A model generated the notes under the pieces. That model had not been told where the DNA came from and searched no databases. It saw only the letters and a list, made by a program, of their open reading frames with translations. The translations under genes and the position numbers were made by a program. DNA of 40,939 nucleotides from an uncultured Roseateles sp. (GTDB lineage Bacteria > Pseudomonadota > Gammaproteobacteria > Burkholderiales > Burkholderiaceae_C): NCBI RefSeq assembly GCF_945956965.1, contig NZ_CAMFJS010000034.1:1-40939 (forward strand), read 5' to 3'. Positions 9,331 to 17,742 of the stretch are shown here, piece after piece (within the stretch, counting starts at the first letter, position 1; each line of letters starts with the position of its first letter).

Positions 9331-9999
9331 TCAGGCAGTTTTCTCGCGCCCGGCGTTGCCACCACCGCCGCCTTTGGCCTGGCGGCGGGCAATGCCGCGC
9401 GCGCCCAGCAGCGCCATCAGGCCCAGGGCCATCAAGCCATAGCTTGAGGGCTCGGGCACAGGGCTGATGCCCAAACTCAGCGTGCCTGACAACCATTTGC
9501 CGTCCGTTGGCTCGACGCCGTTGTCCACGCCCTCAAAGAACTCCAAGCGCAGCAGGCCGTCCTCACCGACCTGAAAGGCCAGGCCGTAATCGACCAGATT
9601 GGCGCTCCCACTGTAGTGCGCGCTGCCGCTATATTCATCATTGATGCCGGGCGTGAAGGCCACAAGGCCCGCGCCGGAGCTGGGCCCCAAACTCAATTTG
9701 ATGTGCGACAGCCAACTCGGGTCAAAGGCTTGCAACTGCAAATCCCAGCTGAGGGAGTTGATCAGCGCATTGGCACCCACCTGCAGGTTCAGCACCGTGT
9801 TGAAGGGGGTGCCCAGCGCATCCTTGCTGTCAATACCACTGACATCCAGCACCAGGCCGTTGCCCGCAAACGCCGCGGAACTAGTCGGCGGCGTTTGGGC
9901 CGACGCTGGCGTGGCGGCTTGCGCCGGCGCTGACAAGCCCCAAGCCAAGCCCAAGGCGGCGATCAGCCACTTGAAATCAGCCTTGTGCGTGCATGTCAT
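9331..9999 (-). CDS. PEP-CTERM sorting domain-containing exported protein
   Basis: This 222-residue secreted protein has a Sec signal peptide (MTCTHKADFKWLIAALGLAWGLSAPAQA, cleavage near residue 28), a beta-rich central region of unknown function and a clear PEP-CTERM tail. The tail has the motif VPEPSSYGLMALGL, then a transmembrane stretch and an Arg-rich cytoplasmic end (RGIARRQ). PEP-CTERM proteins are processed by exosortase EpsH/XrtA and are usually linked to exopolysaccharide or biofilm matrix. No exosortase gene is in the window. After the RRQ the protein has an unusual extra tail rich in Gly (KGGGGGNAGREKTA). The ATG at 9999 follows AAAAGGGG at a suitable distance. The exact function is unknown; the central domain resembles the PEP-CTERM cohesin-like proteins only in general character. 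Confidence 0.85.
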   Translation of the reverse strand: MTCTHKADFKWLIAALGLAWGLSAPAQAATPASAQTPPTSSAAFAGNGLVLDVSGIDSKDALGTPFNTVLNLQVGANALINSLSWDLQLQAFDPSWLSHIKLSLGPSSGAGLVAFTPGINDEYSGSAHYSGSANLVDYGLAFQVGEDGLLRLEFFEGVDNGVEPTDGKWLSGTLSLGISPVPEPSSYGLMALGLMALLGARGIARRQAKGGGGGNAGREKTA

Positions 10000-10005
10000 G
10001 TGCCA
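9990..10005 (-). promoter_or_regulatory. sigma-54-like promoter match overlapping the PEP-CTERM start
   Basis: On the minus strand the sequence TGGCACATGACATGCA matches the sigma-54 consensus TGGCACG-N4-TTGCW at 10 of 12 fixed positions, with the GG and GC elements at the correct 12-bp offset. It overlaps the annotated ATG, so a transcript from it would miss that start codon. This argues for chance or for a start elsewhere. It is noted because PEP-CTERM genes of several proteobacteria are known to be driven by RpoN with PrsR. Confidence 0.2.
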
Positions 10006-10020
10006 CCCCTTTTCTCACTT

Positions 10021-10044
10021 GAACTTGCGTGAACTTGCTTGAAC
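10021..10044. repeat. three GAAC repeats with 10-bp period upstream of the PEP-CTERM gene
   Basis: GAAC occurs at 10021, 10031 and 10041, the first two as GAACTTGC. The spacing is exactly one helical turn, about 20-45 bp upstream of the PEP-CTERM start codon. It may be a regulator-binding array or a chance short repeat. Confidence 0.5.
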
Positions 10045-10110
10045 GAAAGGCCGGCGCAAACCGCGCCTCAGCCAGTCGCAATTTGGCACAGCCCGCGTCA
10101 ATTTGAAATG

Positions 10111-10144
10111 GGGTGAGGCCCCCGACTTCAGTGGGCCTCATCCC
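10111..10144 (-). terminator. stem-loop across the polA stop codon
   Basis: GGGTGAGGCCC (10111-10121) and GGGCCTCATCCC (10133-10144) form a nearly perfect stem spanning the polA stop codon (10128-10130). On the minus strand it is followed by CCATTTCAAATTG, only weakly T-rich, so termination is possible but not certain. Confidence 0.35.
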
Positions 10145-12953
10145 AGTTGGCGCCCACGCCCACCTCGGCCAGCAAGGGCACGCGCAGCGCAGCCACACCG
10201 GCCATCAGGCGTGGCACCTCGGTCTTGACCCAGTCCAGCTCTGCGTCAGGCACCTCGAACACCAGTTCATCGTGCACCTGCATGACGATGCGGGTGAGCT
10301 TGCCCTGCTCATCCAGGGCGGCCTGCACCGCGATCATGGCCAGCTTGATCAAGTCCGCCGCCGTGCCCTGCATGGGCGCGTTGATGGACTGACGCTCGGC
10401 CCCGGCCTTGCGTGGGCCGTTGCCGCCCTTGATCTCGGGCAGATAAATGCGCCGCCCAAACAAGGTTTCCACATAGCCCAACTCGGCGGCGCGGGCCTTG
10501 GTGTTGTCCATATAGTGCTTCACGCCGGCGAAGCGGTTGAAGTAGAGGTCGATGTAGTCGCGCGCGGCCTTTTGCTCGATGCCAAGGGACTGCGCCAGGC
10601 CGAAAGCGCCCATGCCATAGATCAGGCCGAAGTTGATGGTCTTGGCATAGCGGCGCTGCTCGGTGGTGACCTCGCTCAGCGGCGTGTTGAACACTTCTGC
10701 GGCGGTGGCTCGGTGCACGTCCAGGCCTTCGCCGAAGGCGCGCAACAGGCCCGGGTCTTCGCTGATGTGGGCCATGATGCGCAGCTCGATCTGCGAATAG
10801 TCGGCGCTGACGATGCTGTGGCCGGGCAGCGCCACAAAGGCCTCGCGCACGCGGCGGCCTTCTGCGGTGCGGATGGGAATGTTCTGCAGATTGGGCTCAT
10901 TGCTCGACAAGCGCCCGGTCACCGTCACCGCCTGGGCGTAATTGGTGTGAACGCGCCCGGTCTGCGCATTGATCATCAGCGGCAGCTTGTCGGTATAGGT
11001 GCTCTTGAGCTTGGCCAGGCCACGGTATTCCAGAATCTTGGCCGGCAGCGGATAGTCCAGCGCCAGCTTGTCCAGCACCTCTTCGTCGGTGGATGGCGCG
11101 CCGGTGGCGGTCTTTTTGACGATGGGCAGGCCCAGCTTGTTGAACAAGATCTCGCCGATCTGCTTGGGGCTGCCCATATTGAAAGGCTGGCCGGCAATGT
11201 CGTAAGCCTCTTGCTCCAGCGTCAGCAAGCGCTGACCCAGTTCATGGCTTTGCGCTTGCAGGCGGCTGGCGTCGATCAAGACGCCGGTGGTTTCGATGCG
11301 AGCCAGCAAGGCGCTGGTGGGCATTTCGATGTCGCGGTAGATGCGCAGCAAGCCGGCTTCGGCCTCGATCTGCGGCCACAGCTGTTGATGCACCTGCAAG
11401 CACATGTCCGAGTCTTCGCAGGAATACTCCGCCGCCTTGGCCACTTCCACCTGGGCAAAGGGAATCTGATTGACACCCTTGCCGCACAGGTCCTCATAGC
11501 TCAGGCCAGCGCGGCCCAGATGGCGCTCACCCAAGGCGCCCAGGCCGTGGGTTTTGTGCGCCTCCAGCACATAGCTTTGCAGCATGGTGTCGTGCTGCAC
11601 GCCGCGCAGCTGGATGCCGTGATTGGCCAGCACATGGGTGTCGTATTTGAGGTTCTGGCCGAGCTTGGGCGCATGGGCGTCTTCCAGCCAGGGCTTGAGC
11701 TTGGCCAGCACCTCGTCCAGCGGCAGCTGAGCCGGGGCATCCGGCCCTTCATGGCGCAGCGGAATATAGGCCGCCTCACCCGCTTTGACGCTGAAGGAGA
11801 TGCCGACGATGCGCGCCCGCATGGGGTCGAGCGAATCGGTCTCGGTGTCCAGCGCGGCCAGGCTGGCGGACTGCAGCTTGGCCAGCCAGGCATCAAAGCT
11901 GGGCCAGTCGAGGATGGTGCTGTAGTTGCGCTCAAGCACGGCGGCGGGCAATTGCGGCGCCGATGCATCAGCAGATCCGTCGCCGAACAAATCGCCGCTG
12001 ACTGCAGCCGGCGCGGCAATTTTGGCGCCAGCGCCAGCCAACTCCTTGAGCCAGGTCTTGAAGCCGAAGCGAGTATAGAAATCCTGCAAGCCGGCTTCAT
12101 CCACCGGCTTGAGCGCCAAGGCGTCCAGTTCCGGCCAGCCCGGAACAAAACCGTTCAGATCGCAGTCCAGCTTGACGGTGACAAGGCGGCGACCCATCGG
12201 CAGCCAATCCAGGGCTTTGCGCAGGTTCTCACCGGCCACGCCCTTGACGGCCGCCGCATTGGCGATCACGCCGTCCAGCGAGCCATGCTCGGCAATCCAC
12301 TTGGCGGCCGTCTTGGGGCCGACCTTCTCAACACCGGGCACGTTGTCCACCGTGTCGCCCATCAGGGTCAGGTAGTCAATGATGCGCTCCGGCGGCACGC
12401 CGAATTTGGCAAGCACGGCGGCCGGATCCAGCACCTCGCAGTCGATGGACGGACCGCCCCAGGGCGCCAGGCTGCCGGGCGTAGCGGCAGCCTTATTCAT
12501 GGTGTTGATCAGGGTGGTGTTGCTCGTCACCAGCTGCGCCAAGTCCTTGTCGCCGGTGGACACCACCACCGCGTGGCCGCTTTCGGCCGCCACGCGGGCC
12601 AGGGTGCCGATGGCGTCATCCGCCTCAATGCCGGGCACTTCCAGCACCGGCCAACCCAGCAGCTTGACCACCTCATGGATAGGGGTGATTTGCTCGCGCA
12701 GCGCGTCGGGCATGGGCGCGCGCTGGGCCTTGTATTCGGGGTACCACTCGTCGCGGAAGGTCGGACCCTTGGCATCGAAGACGCACACCGCATGTTCGGC
12801 CGCCACTTGTTCGCGCAAGCGCTTCATCATCGCCACCATGCCGTGAATCGCACCGGTGGGCACGCCTGCCGGGCTACGCAGATCGGGCAGGGCGTGATAG
12901 GCGCGGTACAAATAGCTGGAACCGTCGACCAGCAGAAGAATGGGTTTGCTCAT
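10128..12953 (-). CDS. polA: DNA polymerase I
   Basis: This is the repair and Okazaki-fragment-processing polymerase, 941 residues from MSKPILLLVDGSSYLYRAYHAL, the classic family N-terminus. Three domains are visible. A 5'-3' exonuclease/FEN domain spans about 1-290 (STGDKDLAQL, DTVDNVPGVEKVGPKTAAKW). A 3'-5' proofreading domain has its Exo motifs intact (DTETD at about 369-373, NLKYD, YSCEDSDMC). The polymerase domain carries motif A VSADYSQIELR, motif B RRYAKTINFGLIYG and motif C VMQVHDELVFEV (HDE near 894-896). The open frame extends upstream to 13562, but that part is antisense to the DUF2782 gene and does not resemble polA, so the ATG at 12953 is the start. A long open frame on the opposite strand is a GC-skew shadow. 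The gene is divergent from DUF2782, a conserved arrangement. Confidence 0.98.
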   Translation of the reverse strand: MSKPILLLVDGSSYLYRAYHALPDLRSPAGVPTGAIHGMVAMMKRLREQVAAEHAVCVFDAKGPTFRDEWYPEYKAQRAPMPDALREQITPIHEVVKLLGWPVLEVPGIEADDAIGTLARVAAESGHAVVVSTGDKDLAQLVTSNTTLINTMNKAAATPGSLAPWGGPSIDCEVLDPAAVLAKFGVPPERIIDYLTLMGDTVDNVPGVEKVGPKTAAKWIAEHGSLDGVIANAAAVKGVAGENLRKALDWLPMGRRLVTVKLDCDLNGFVPGWPELDALALKPVDEAGLQDFYTRFGFKTWLKELAGAGAKIAAPAAVSGDLFGDGSADASAPQLPAAVLERNYSTILDWPSFDAWLAKLQSASLAALDTETDSLDPMRARIVGISFSVKAGEAAYIPLRHEGPDAPAQLPLDEVLAKLKPWLEDAHAPKLGQNLKYDTHVLANHGIQLRGVQHDTMLQSYVLEAHKTHGLGALGERHLGRAGLSYEDLCGKGVNQIPFAQVEVAKAAEYSCEDSDMCLQVHQQLWPQIEAEAGLLRIYRDIEMPTSALLARIETTGVLIDASRLQAQSHELGQRLLTLEQEAYDIAGQPFNMGSPKQIGEILFNKLGLPIVKKTATGAPSTDEEVLDKLALDYPLPAKILEYRGLAKLKSTYTDKLPLMINAQTGRVHTNYAQAVTVTGRLSSNEPNLQNIPIRTAEGRRVREAFVALPGHSIVSADYSQIELRIMAHISEDPGLLRAFGEGLDVHRATAAEVFNTPLSEVTTEQRRYAKTINFGLIYGMGAFGLAQSLGIEQKAARDYIDLYFNRFAGVKHYMDNTKARAAELGYVETLFGRRIYLPEIKGGNGPRKAGAERQSINAPMQGTAADLIKLAMIAVQAALDEQGKLTRIVMQVHDELVFEVPDAELDWVKTEVPRLMAGVAALRVPLLAEVGVGANWDEAH

Positions 12954-13052
12954 GCCGCGCATTGTCGTGCAGGCGCGGGGTGCCAGGGCAAGGCCTGGCG
13001 CGCAGCCGCTGTCGTGACGGGCGAGCAAGCAGGGGCGAACTAGAATGAGGCC

Positions 13053-13481
13053 ATGGTTCGCTACATCCCTCATTCCGGCCCGACTGCCCCTTCTGCCTTG
13101 CTGGCTCAGCCAGCCCTGGCAGCATTGGCTCTGGCGCTTTGCTTGACCGCCGGCCTGGCCCGCGCCGAAGCGTCGGCGGACAAGCCCGCCAAGTCTGCCG
13201 AGCCGGTGGCGCCCGCCCAGGCTCCGGTGCTGAGGGATGAGCCTGCCACTCGCAAGACCCCCGATGCCAAGGTTGAACAGACCGTGATCGAGGACGACAG
13301 CAACCGTGTTGAAGAGACGCGTGTGCGTGGCCAGACCCAAAAGGTCACGGTCCAGCCCAAAAACAGCCCCCTGCCCAGCTACGAGATCATCATGGGCGAC
13401 GCCAGCCGCGACCCCTCGCAAGGCAATTCCGCCAGCCGCGGCGCTGCCGGTGCGCGGGTCTGGCGCTTGCTGACCTTTTGA
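13053..13481 (+). CDS. DUF2782 domain-containing exported protein
   Basis: This small 142-residue protein has an N-terminal Sec signal region (LLAQPALAALALALCLTAGLARA, cleavage about residue 38), a low-complexity Ala/Pro/Lys linker and a C-terminal DUF2782 core (about 75-120: DDSNRVEETRVRGQTQKVTV followed by PLPSYEIIMGDAS). DUF2782 proteins have no established function; they recur between polA and a type II homoserine kinase in gamma- and betaproteobacteria, as here. It is divergent from polA with about 100 bp between starts, and thrB follows 119 bp downstream on the same strand. The protein is probably periplasmic. Confidence 0.85.
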   Translation: MVRYIPHSGPTAPSALLAQPALAALALALCLTAGLARAEASADKPAKSAEPVAPAQAPVLRDEPATRKTPDAKVEQTVIEDDSNRVEETRVRGQTQKVTVQPKNSPLPSYEIIMGDASRDPSQGNSASRGAAGARVWRLLTF

Positions 13482-13600
13482 GGCGCAGCCGCCAGCCAGT
13501 TCACCCTGCTGCCCAAAGGCCCCAAGCGCCCTGCTCGCCTCAGCCGATCTCGTCCGCCTCACCCTCTTCTTTGACGCCCCGATAAACGCGTTCTGTTGCC

Positions 13601-14575
13601 ATGGCCGTATTCACCCAAGTCACCGAAGCCCAGGCGCAAGCCCTGGCCACCCGCCTCCATCTGGGGCAGTTGCAGTCGCTGCGTGGCATCAAGGCCGGCA
13701 TCGAAAACACCAACTACTTCCTGGACACCGACAAAGGCGAGTTCGTGCTGACGGTGTTCGAGCGCCTGAGCTTCGAGCAACTGCCCTTCTATCTGCAGCT
13801 GATGAAGCATCTGGCGGCGCGCGGCATCGCCGTGCCGGACCCGCAAGCCGATGCCCAAGGCCAGATCCTGTTCGAGTTGCAAGGCAAGCCCGCCGCGGTG
13901 GTGAACAAGCTCAGCGGTGGTCACCAGTTGGCGCCCGACCTCTTCCACTGCGCCCAGGTCGGTGCGGGCCTGGCCCGCATGCATCTGGCGGCACAAGATT
14001 TCCCGCTTGAGCAGCCCAATCTGCGCGGCCTGGCCTGGTGGAATGAGACCGTGCCCGTGCTGCTGCCCTATCTGGACCCGGAGCGCAGCGCCCTGATCCA
14101 GCAAGAGCTGGCCTATCAGCAAAGCCTGGCCGCTTCCGCCAGCTATGCCGAACTGCCGCGCGGCCCTATCCATGCCGATCTGTTCCGCGACAACGTCATG
14201 TTCGATGGCTTGCCCGGCCGTGAGCGCCTGAGTGGCTTCTTCGACTTCTACTTTGCCGGTGTGGACACCTGGTTGTTCGACCTGGCCGTGTGCCTGAACG
14301 ACTGGTGCATTGACCGCGACAGCGGCCGCCTTGATGAAGCCCGGGCGCAAGCCTTTGTGGATGCGTATGAGACCGTGCGACCCCTGAGCGGCACCGAGCA
14401 CCGTCTGCTGCCCGCGCTCTTGCGCGCCGCCGCGCTGCGCTTCTGGGTCTCGCGCCTGTGGGATGTTCATCTGCCGCGCGACGCCAGCCTGCTCACCCCG
14501 CACGACCCCAGCCATTTCGAGCGCGTGCTGCGCGAGCGCATGGCGCGCCCCTGGCATGCGCTGGCCAACGCCTAG
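13601..14575 (+). CDS. thrB: homoserine kinase, type II (ThrB2)
   Basis: The enzyme phosphorylates homoserine in threonine synthesis. It belongs to the aminoglycoside-phosphotransferase-fold type of homoserine kinase rather than the GHMP type of E. coli. The 324-residue protein begins MAVFTQVTEAQAQALATRL. Visible features are the nucleotide-binding N-lobe (GIENTNYFLDTDKGEFVLTVFE, about residues 27-48), the catalytic loop GPIHADLFRDNVMF (about 187-200), whose Asp is the catalytic base, and the metal-binding SGFFDFYFAG that follows. The gene order polA, DUF2782, thrB is conserved in related proteobacteria. The downstream membrane-protein gene lies about 100 bp away on the same strand. Confidence 0.96.
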   Translation: MAVFTQVTEAQAQALATRLHLGQLQSLRGIKAGIENTNYFLDTDKGEFVLTVFERLSFEQLPFYLQLMKHLAARGIAVPDPQADAQGQILFELQGKPAAVVNKLSGGHQLAPDLFHCAQVGAGLARMHLAAQDFPLEQPNLRGLAWWNETVPVLLPYLDPERSALIQQELAYQQSLAASASYAELPRGPIHADLFRDNVMFDGLPGRERLSGFFDFYFAGVDTWLFDLAVCLNDWCIDRDSGRLDEARAQAFVDAYETVRPLSGTEHRLLPALLRAAALRFWVSRLWDVHLPRDASLLTPHDPSHFERVLRERMARPWHALANA

Positions 14576-14672
14576 CCTGACCATGGCTCGCACGCGCACA
14601 GCCAAACCGGCTTGTCCGGCCGCCTGAAACTCCCTACCCTTGAGCCTTTTGACCTTGAGCACTCCCTCCCCG

Positions 14673-15488
14673 ATGATCTTGCACCTGCAAACCGTGCCCA
14701 GCCGCAATGGCATGTTGTGGATACGGCATGGCTTCAAGGTCTTTCAGCGCAAGCCCATGGCCCTGGCCGGGCTGTTCTCGGTGTTCTTGTTCGCCGCGAT
14801 GGTGATGCTGATGCTGCCCGGCGCGGGCGTGATGCTGCTGCTGATGGCAGTGCCGCAACTCAGCCTGGGCTTCATGCTGGCCACCCACCTGGTGCTGCAA
14901 AACAAGACGCCCACGGCCGGTGTGTATCTGATGCCCTTCCGGCTTACCAAGGAGCGCCGCAACACGCAGCTCTTACTGGGGCTTTGCTACGCGATTGCGA
15001 TCATCGCCATCAGCTACGTTTGCAGTCAGATGGACGACGGCAGCATTGCGCAGCTTAGCAAGTTGATTGGCGACGGCGCCTCTCCCGAGAAGATCGCCGA
15101 GGCGATCGACAACTCGATCCTTCCCTGGATCGCCGGCACATGGTTGATCCTCTTGGCCTTGCTGTCCATCCCCTTCTGGCATGCCGCAGCACTGGTTCAC
15201 TGGGGAGGCCAAGGTTTAATGCAAGCTTTTTTCTCCAGCACCCTAGGTGTATGGCGCAATCGTGGCGCCTTCGCTTACAACGGCCTGCTGTGGGGTTTAT
15301 TGCACATCTGCCTGGAACTGACTGTCAGCCTGCTGGCCAGTTTGCTCGGCCTGGGGCAGTTGGTGTCCATCATCGCCATGGCTTGCGGTTTGCTGCTGTC
15401 CACGGTGTTCTATGCCAGCCTCTACTTCACCTTCATTGACTGCTATATGTTTGGCGCGCCGGATGGCGTGCTGAACGACAAGCCCTAA
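14673..15488 (+). CDS. BPSS1780-family membrane protein
   Basis: This inner-membrane protein of 271 residues has about six predicted helices, for example ALAGLFSVFLFAAMVMLMLP and PWIAGTWLILLALLSIPFWHAAALV. The N-terminal motif GMLWIRHGFKVFQRKPM is characteristic of the BPSS1780 family, which is common in Burkholderiales and has no known function. The ATG at 14673 (MILHLQTVP) is preferred over an in-frame TTG at 14640; no strong ribosome-binding site precedes either. The gene follows thrB on the same strand, possibly in one transcript. Family call is good, function unknown. Confidence 0.85.
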   Translation: MILHLQTVPSRNGMLWIRHGFKVFQRKPMALAGLFSVFLFAAMVMLMLPGAGVMLLLMAVPQLSLGFMLATHLVLQNKTPTAGVYLMPFRLTKERRNTQLLLGLCYAIAIIAISYVCSQMDDGSIAQLSKLIGDGASPEKIAEAIDNSILPWIAGTWLILLALLSIPFWHAAALVHWGGQGLMQAFFSSTLGVWRNRGAFAYNGLLWGLLHICLELTVSLLASLLGLGQLVSIIAMACGLLLSTVFYASLYFTFIDCYMFGAPDGVLNDKP

Positions 15489-15566
15489 GCGACAAGCCCT
15501 AAGCCCCTCCAGGCCCGCCCAGCACTGATCCAGACGGGCCACGATTGCGACAATCTCGTCGCCGTT

Positions 15567-15600
15567 CTGTCATCAAATAGACACTAGCTTTCCCTACATT
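15567..15600 (+). promoter_or_regulatory. Pho box and -10 element in front of phoX
   Basis: CTGTCATCAAATAGACAC at 15567-15584 has a perfect first half (CTGTCAT), a 4-nt spacer and a degenerate second half compared with the PhoB-box consensus CTGTCAT-A(A/T)A(A/T)-CTGTCAC. TACATT (15595-15600) follows 10 bp later, where the -10 element of a PhoB-activated promoter is expected. It precedes the phoX start by about 110 bp. Confidence 0.7.
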
Positions 15601-15710
15601 CACGGCCGTGCCTGACGCGGGTTTCCACCAAGTTACGTGGACCACCCCGCCCAGCGCCTCACCGCAAACCGCCCGCCGGTTTGACCAAACAATGTATGGA
15701 AGGAAAGCAA

Positions 15711-17678
15711 GTGTCCAAACCCAACACGCTCGTCACGACCCGCCGCCAGGCTTTGAAGTTCCTGGGCGCGCCGATGATGCTGCCATTGACCGGCGCGGCC
15801 GGCGTGAGCGCGAGCGCACTGCTGAGCGGCTGTGGCGGCGGCGATGACGTCGAGGCCGCACAAATGGTCTCGGCCAGCTTCAGCCCCATGGCTGCCCCCA
15901 CGCTGAGCAACCCGGCCGCCATGGCCACCACCTATGTGGCCTCCAGCCTGGACGTGAGCCTGAGCGACGGCAGCAAGCAAAGCTTCAAGCTGGCCTACGC
16001 CCCCTTCTTCATGACCGGCACCCAAGTGCCCGACGGCAAGGGCGGCACCGTGCTGGCCGGCGGCTATGTGGACATCAAGAATCAGCCCATCATCGACAAG
16101 TCGGTGGCGGGCAAGGAGCGCCAGTTCTTCTCCGACTGCCCGGACGGCACCTCCCTGCTGAGCGTGCCCGGCGCCAAGGTGGCGGGCGTCAAAGGCAATA
16201 CCGTGTTCGCCGTGGTGCAATTTGAGTACACCACCCGCAACCAGGCCCTGGCCGACACCTACGGCACCCTGCCCTCGCCCATCGCCGTGCTGACCCTGGA
16301 CCAAGACCCCGCCAGCGGCAAGCTGAGCCTGGTGAAGTACCACAACGTCGACACCTCGGCCGCCCACGGCCTGTGGATCACTTGCGGCTCCAGCCTCTCG
16401 CCTTGGGGCACCCACCTGTCCAGCGAAGAGTACGAACCCGACGCCTTCACCATCGCCTCGAACACCATGTTCAAGGCCTATAGCAAGAATGTGTTCGGCG
16501 ACGAAACCACGGCCAAGCCTTACCACTACGGCCACCTGCCCGAAGTGACGGTCAATCCCGACGGCACCGGCTCGATCAAGAAGCACTACTGCATGGGCCG
16601 TATCTCGCATGAGCTGATCCAGGTCATGCCCGACAACCGCACCGCCATCATGGGCGACGACGCCACCAACGGCGGCTTCTTCATGTTTGTGGCCGACAAG
16701 GAGAAAGACCTCTCCGCCGGCTCGCTCTACGTCGCCAAGCTGGCCCCCGGCTTCACGCTCGATACGGCATCGGCGGGCACCGCCATCAGCTGGATCAAGC
16801 TCGGTTCTGCCACCAGCGCCGAGATCGAAACCCTGGCCAACACCCTGGCCCCCACCGACATCATGACGGTGTCCACCACCGACCCGGCCGACACCAGCTT
16901 CACCAAGATCTGGCTGGGTGGCAAGGTGCAATGGGTCAAGGTCAAGCCGGGCATGGAAAAAGCGGCCGCCTTCCTGGAAACCCATCGCTACGCCGCACTG
17001 AAGGGTGCCAGCATGGCCTTCACCAAGATGGAAGGCACGACGGTCAACATCAAGGACAAGGTCGCTTACTCGGCCCTGCAAAACATCGTTGACTCCATGG
17101 TGCGCGGCAATGCCAAGTGGAACGAAGCCTACGGCGTTTCGCTGGACAAGGCCGTGGTCGCCGGCGGCGTGCTGGCCCACAGCTTAAGCGCCGGCCAGAA
17201 AGACACCGCTGGCGCCGCCATCAACAGCGACTGGGTGCCTTCCTTGACCAAGGCCTTGCTGGTGGGTGAAGACATCGCCGCCGACGCCCTGGGCAACTTG
17301 GCCAACCCGGACAAGATCGGCAACCCCGACAACCTGAAGTTCTCCGAGAAGCTGCGCACCCTCTTCATCGGCGAAGACAGCGGCTACCACGTCAACAACT
17401 TCGTCTGGGCCTATAACGTTGACACCAAGCAGCTGAGCCGCCTGATGTCCATGCCTGCCGGCGCCGAAGCCACCGGCCTGGGCGTGGTGGACGATCTGAA
17501 TGGCTGGACCTACATCACCAGCAACTTCCAACACGCTGGCGACTGGCTTGGCAGCTTGCACGGCAAGGTGCAAGCCACCCTGGACCCGCTGGTGCGCGCC
17601 AACTACAACGACCGCTTTGCATCGGCCGTGGGCTATCTGACCGCCGAAGCCACCAGCGTGAAGCTGAGCAAGGTCTAA
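15711..17678 (+). CDS. phoX: PhoX-family alkaline phosphatase, Tat-exported (DUF839)
   Basis: This is an extracytoplasmic calcium/iron-dependent phosphomonoesterase of the PhoX family, releasing phosphate from organic esters. The 655-residue protein opens with a twin-arginine signal (TTRRQALKFLGAP, Arg11-Arg12). This ends in LLSGC, which fits a lipobox with Cys41, so it may be a Tat-exported lipoprotein. PhoX hallmarks are present: the conserved Cys region SDCPDGTSLL, then GSSLSPWGTHLSSEEYEPDAF with a metal-binding Glu, GRISHELIQVMPDNRT, GDDATNGGFFMFVADK, and the C-terminal GEDSGYHVNNFVWAYN. GTG at 15711 is preferred because AAGGA lies 6-7 bases upstream; an in-frame ATG at 15696 is the alternative. 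A Pho box upstream indicates induction under phosphate limitation through PhoB. Confidence 0.92.
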   Translation: MSKPNTLVTTRRQALKFLGAPMMLPLTGAAGVSASALLSGCGGGDDVEAAQMVSASFSPMAAPTLSNPAAMATTYVASSLDVSLSDGSKQSFKLAYAPFFMTGTQVPDGKGGTVLAGGYVDIKNQPIIDKSVAGKERQFFSDCPDGTSLLSVPGAKVAGVKGNTVFAVVQFEYTTRNQALADTYGTLPSPIAVLTLDQDPASGKLSLVKYHNVDTSAAHGLWITCGSSLSPWGTHLSSEEYEPDAFTIASNTMFKAYSKNVFGDETTAKPYHYGHLPEVTVNPDGTGSIKKHYCMGRISHELIQVMPDNRTAIMGDDATNGGFFMFVADKEKDLSAGSLYVAKLAPGFTLDTASAGTAISWIKLGSATSAEIETLANTLAPTDIMTVSTTDPADTSFTKIWLGGKVQWVKVKPGMEKAAAFLETHRYAALKGASMAFTKMEGTTVNIKDKVAYSALQNIVDSMVRGNAKWNEAYGVSLDKAVVAGGVLAHSLSAGQKDTAGAAINSDWVPSLTKALLVGEDIAADALGNLANPDKIGNPDNLKFSEKLRTLFIGEDSGYHVNNFVWAYNVDTKQLSRLMSMPAGAEATGLGVVDDLNGWTYITSNFQHAGDWLGSLHGKVQATLDPLVRANYNDRFASAVGYLTAEATSVKLSKV

Positions 17679-17698
17679 GCAAAGACTCAACAAGGCAA

Positions 17699-17721
17699 GG
17701 CGCTGATGTCGAGTCAGCGCC
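17699..17721 (+). terminator. stem-loop after phoX
   Basis: Perfect 8-bp arms GGCGCTGA and TCAGCGCC close a 7-nt loop, 20 bp past the phoX stop. The following GCGCCTATTTGCTCTT is moderately T-rich. Together with the second hairpin at 17743 it probably ends the phoX transcript. Confidence 0.6.
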
Positions 17722-17742
17722 GCGCCTATTTGCTCTTGCTCG

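Noticed and set aside
10113-13043. Very long open frame (976 codons) on the plus strand opposite polA
   Set aside because: It is antisense to a textbook DNA polymerase I, has His/Gln/Gly-rich composition typical of GC-rich antisense frames, and contains no recognisable domain.
12954-13562. N-terminal extension of polA by about 200 codons
   Set aside because: The extension is antisense to the DUF2782 gene and not polA-like; the family start MSKPILLLVDGSSYLYRAYHAL is at 12953.
13559-14737. 392-codon minus-strand frame opposite thrB
   Set aside because: Antisense to a clear type II homoserine kinase; no conserved motifs.
15633-17180. 515-codon minus-strand frame opposite phoX
   Set aside because: The Gly/His/Val-rich product is a GC-skew artefact; PhoX motifs, Tat signal and Pho box support the plus strand.
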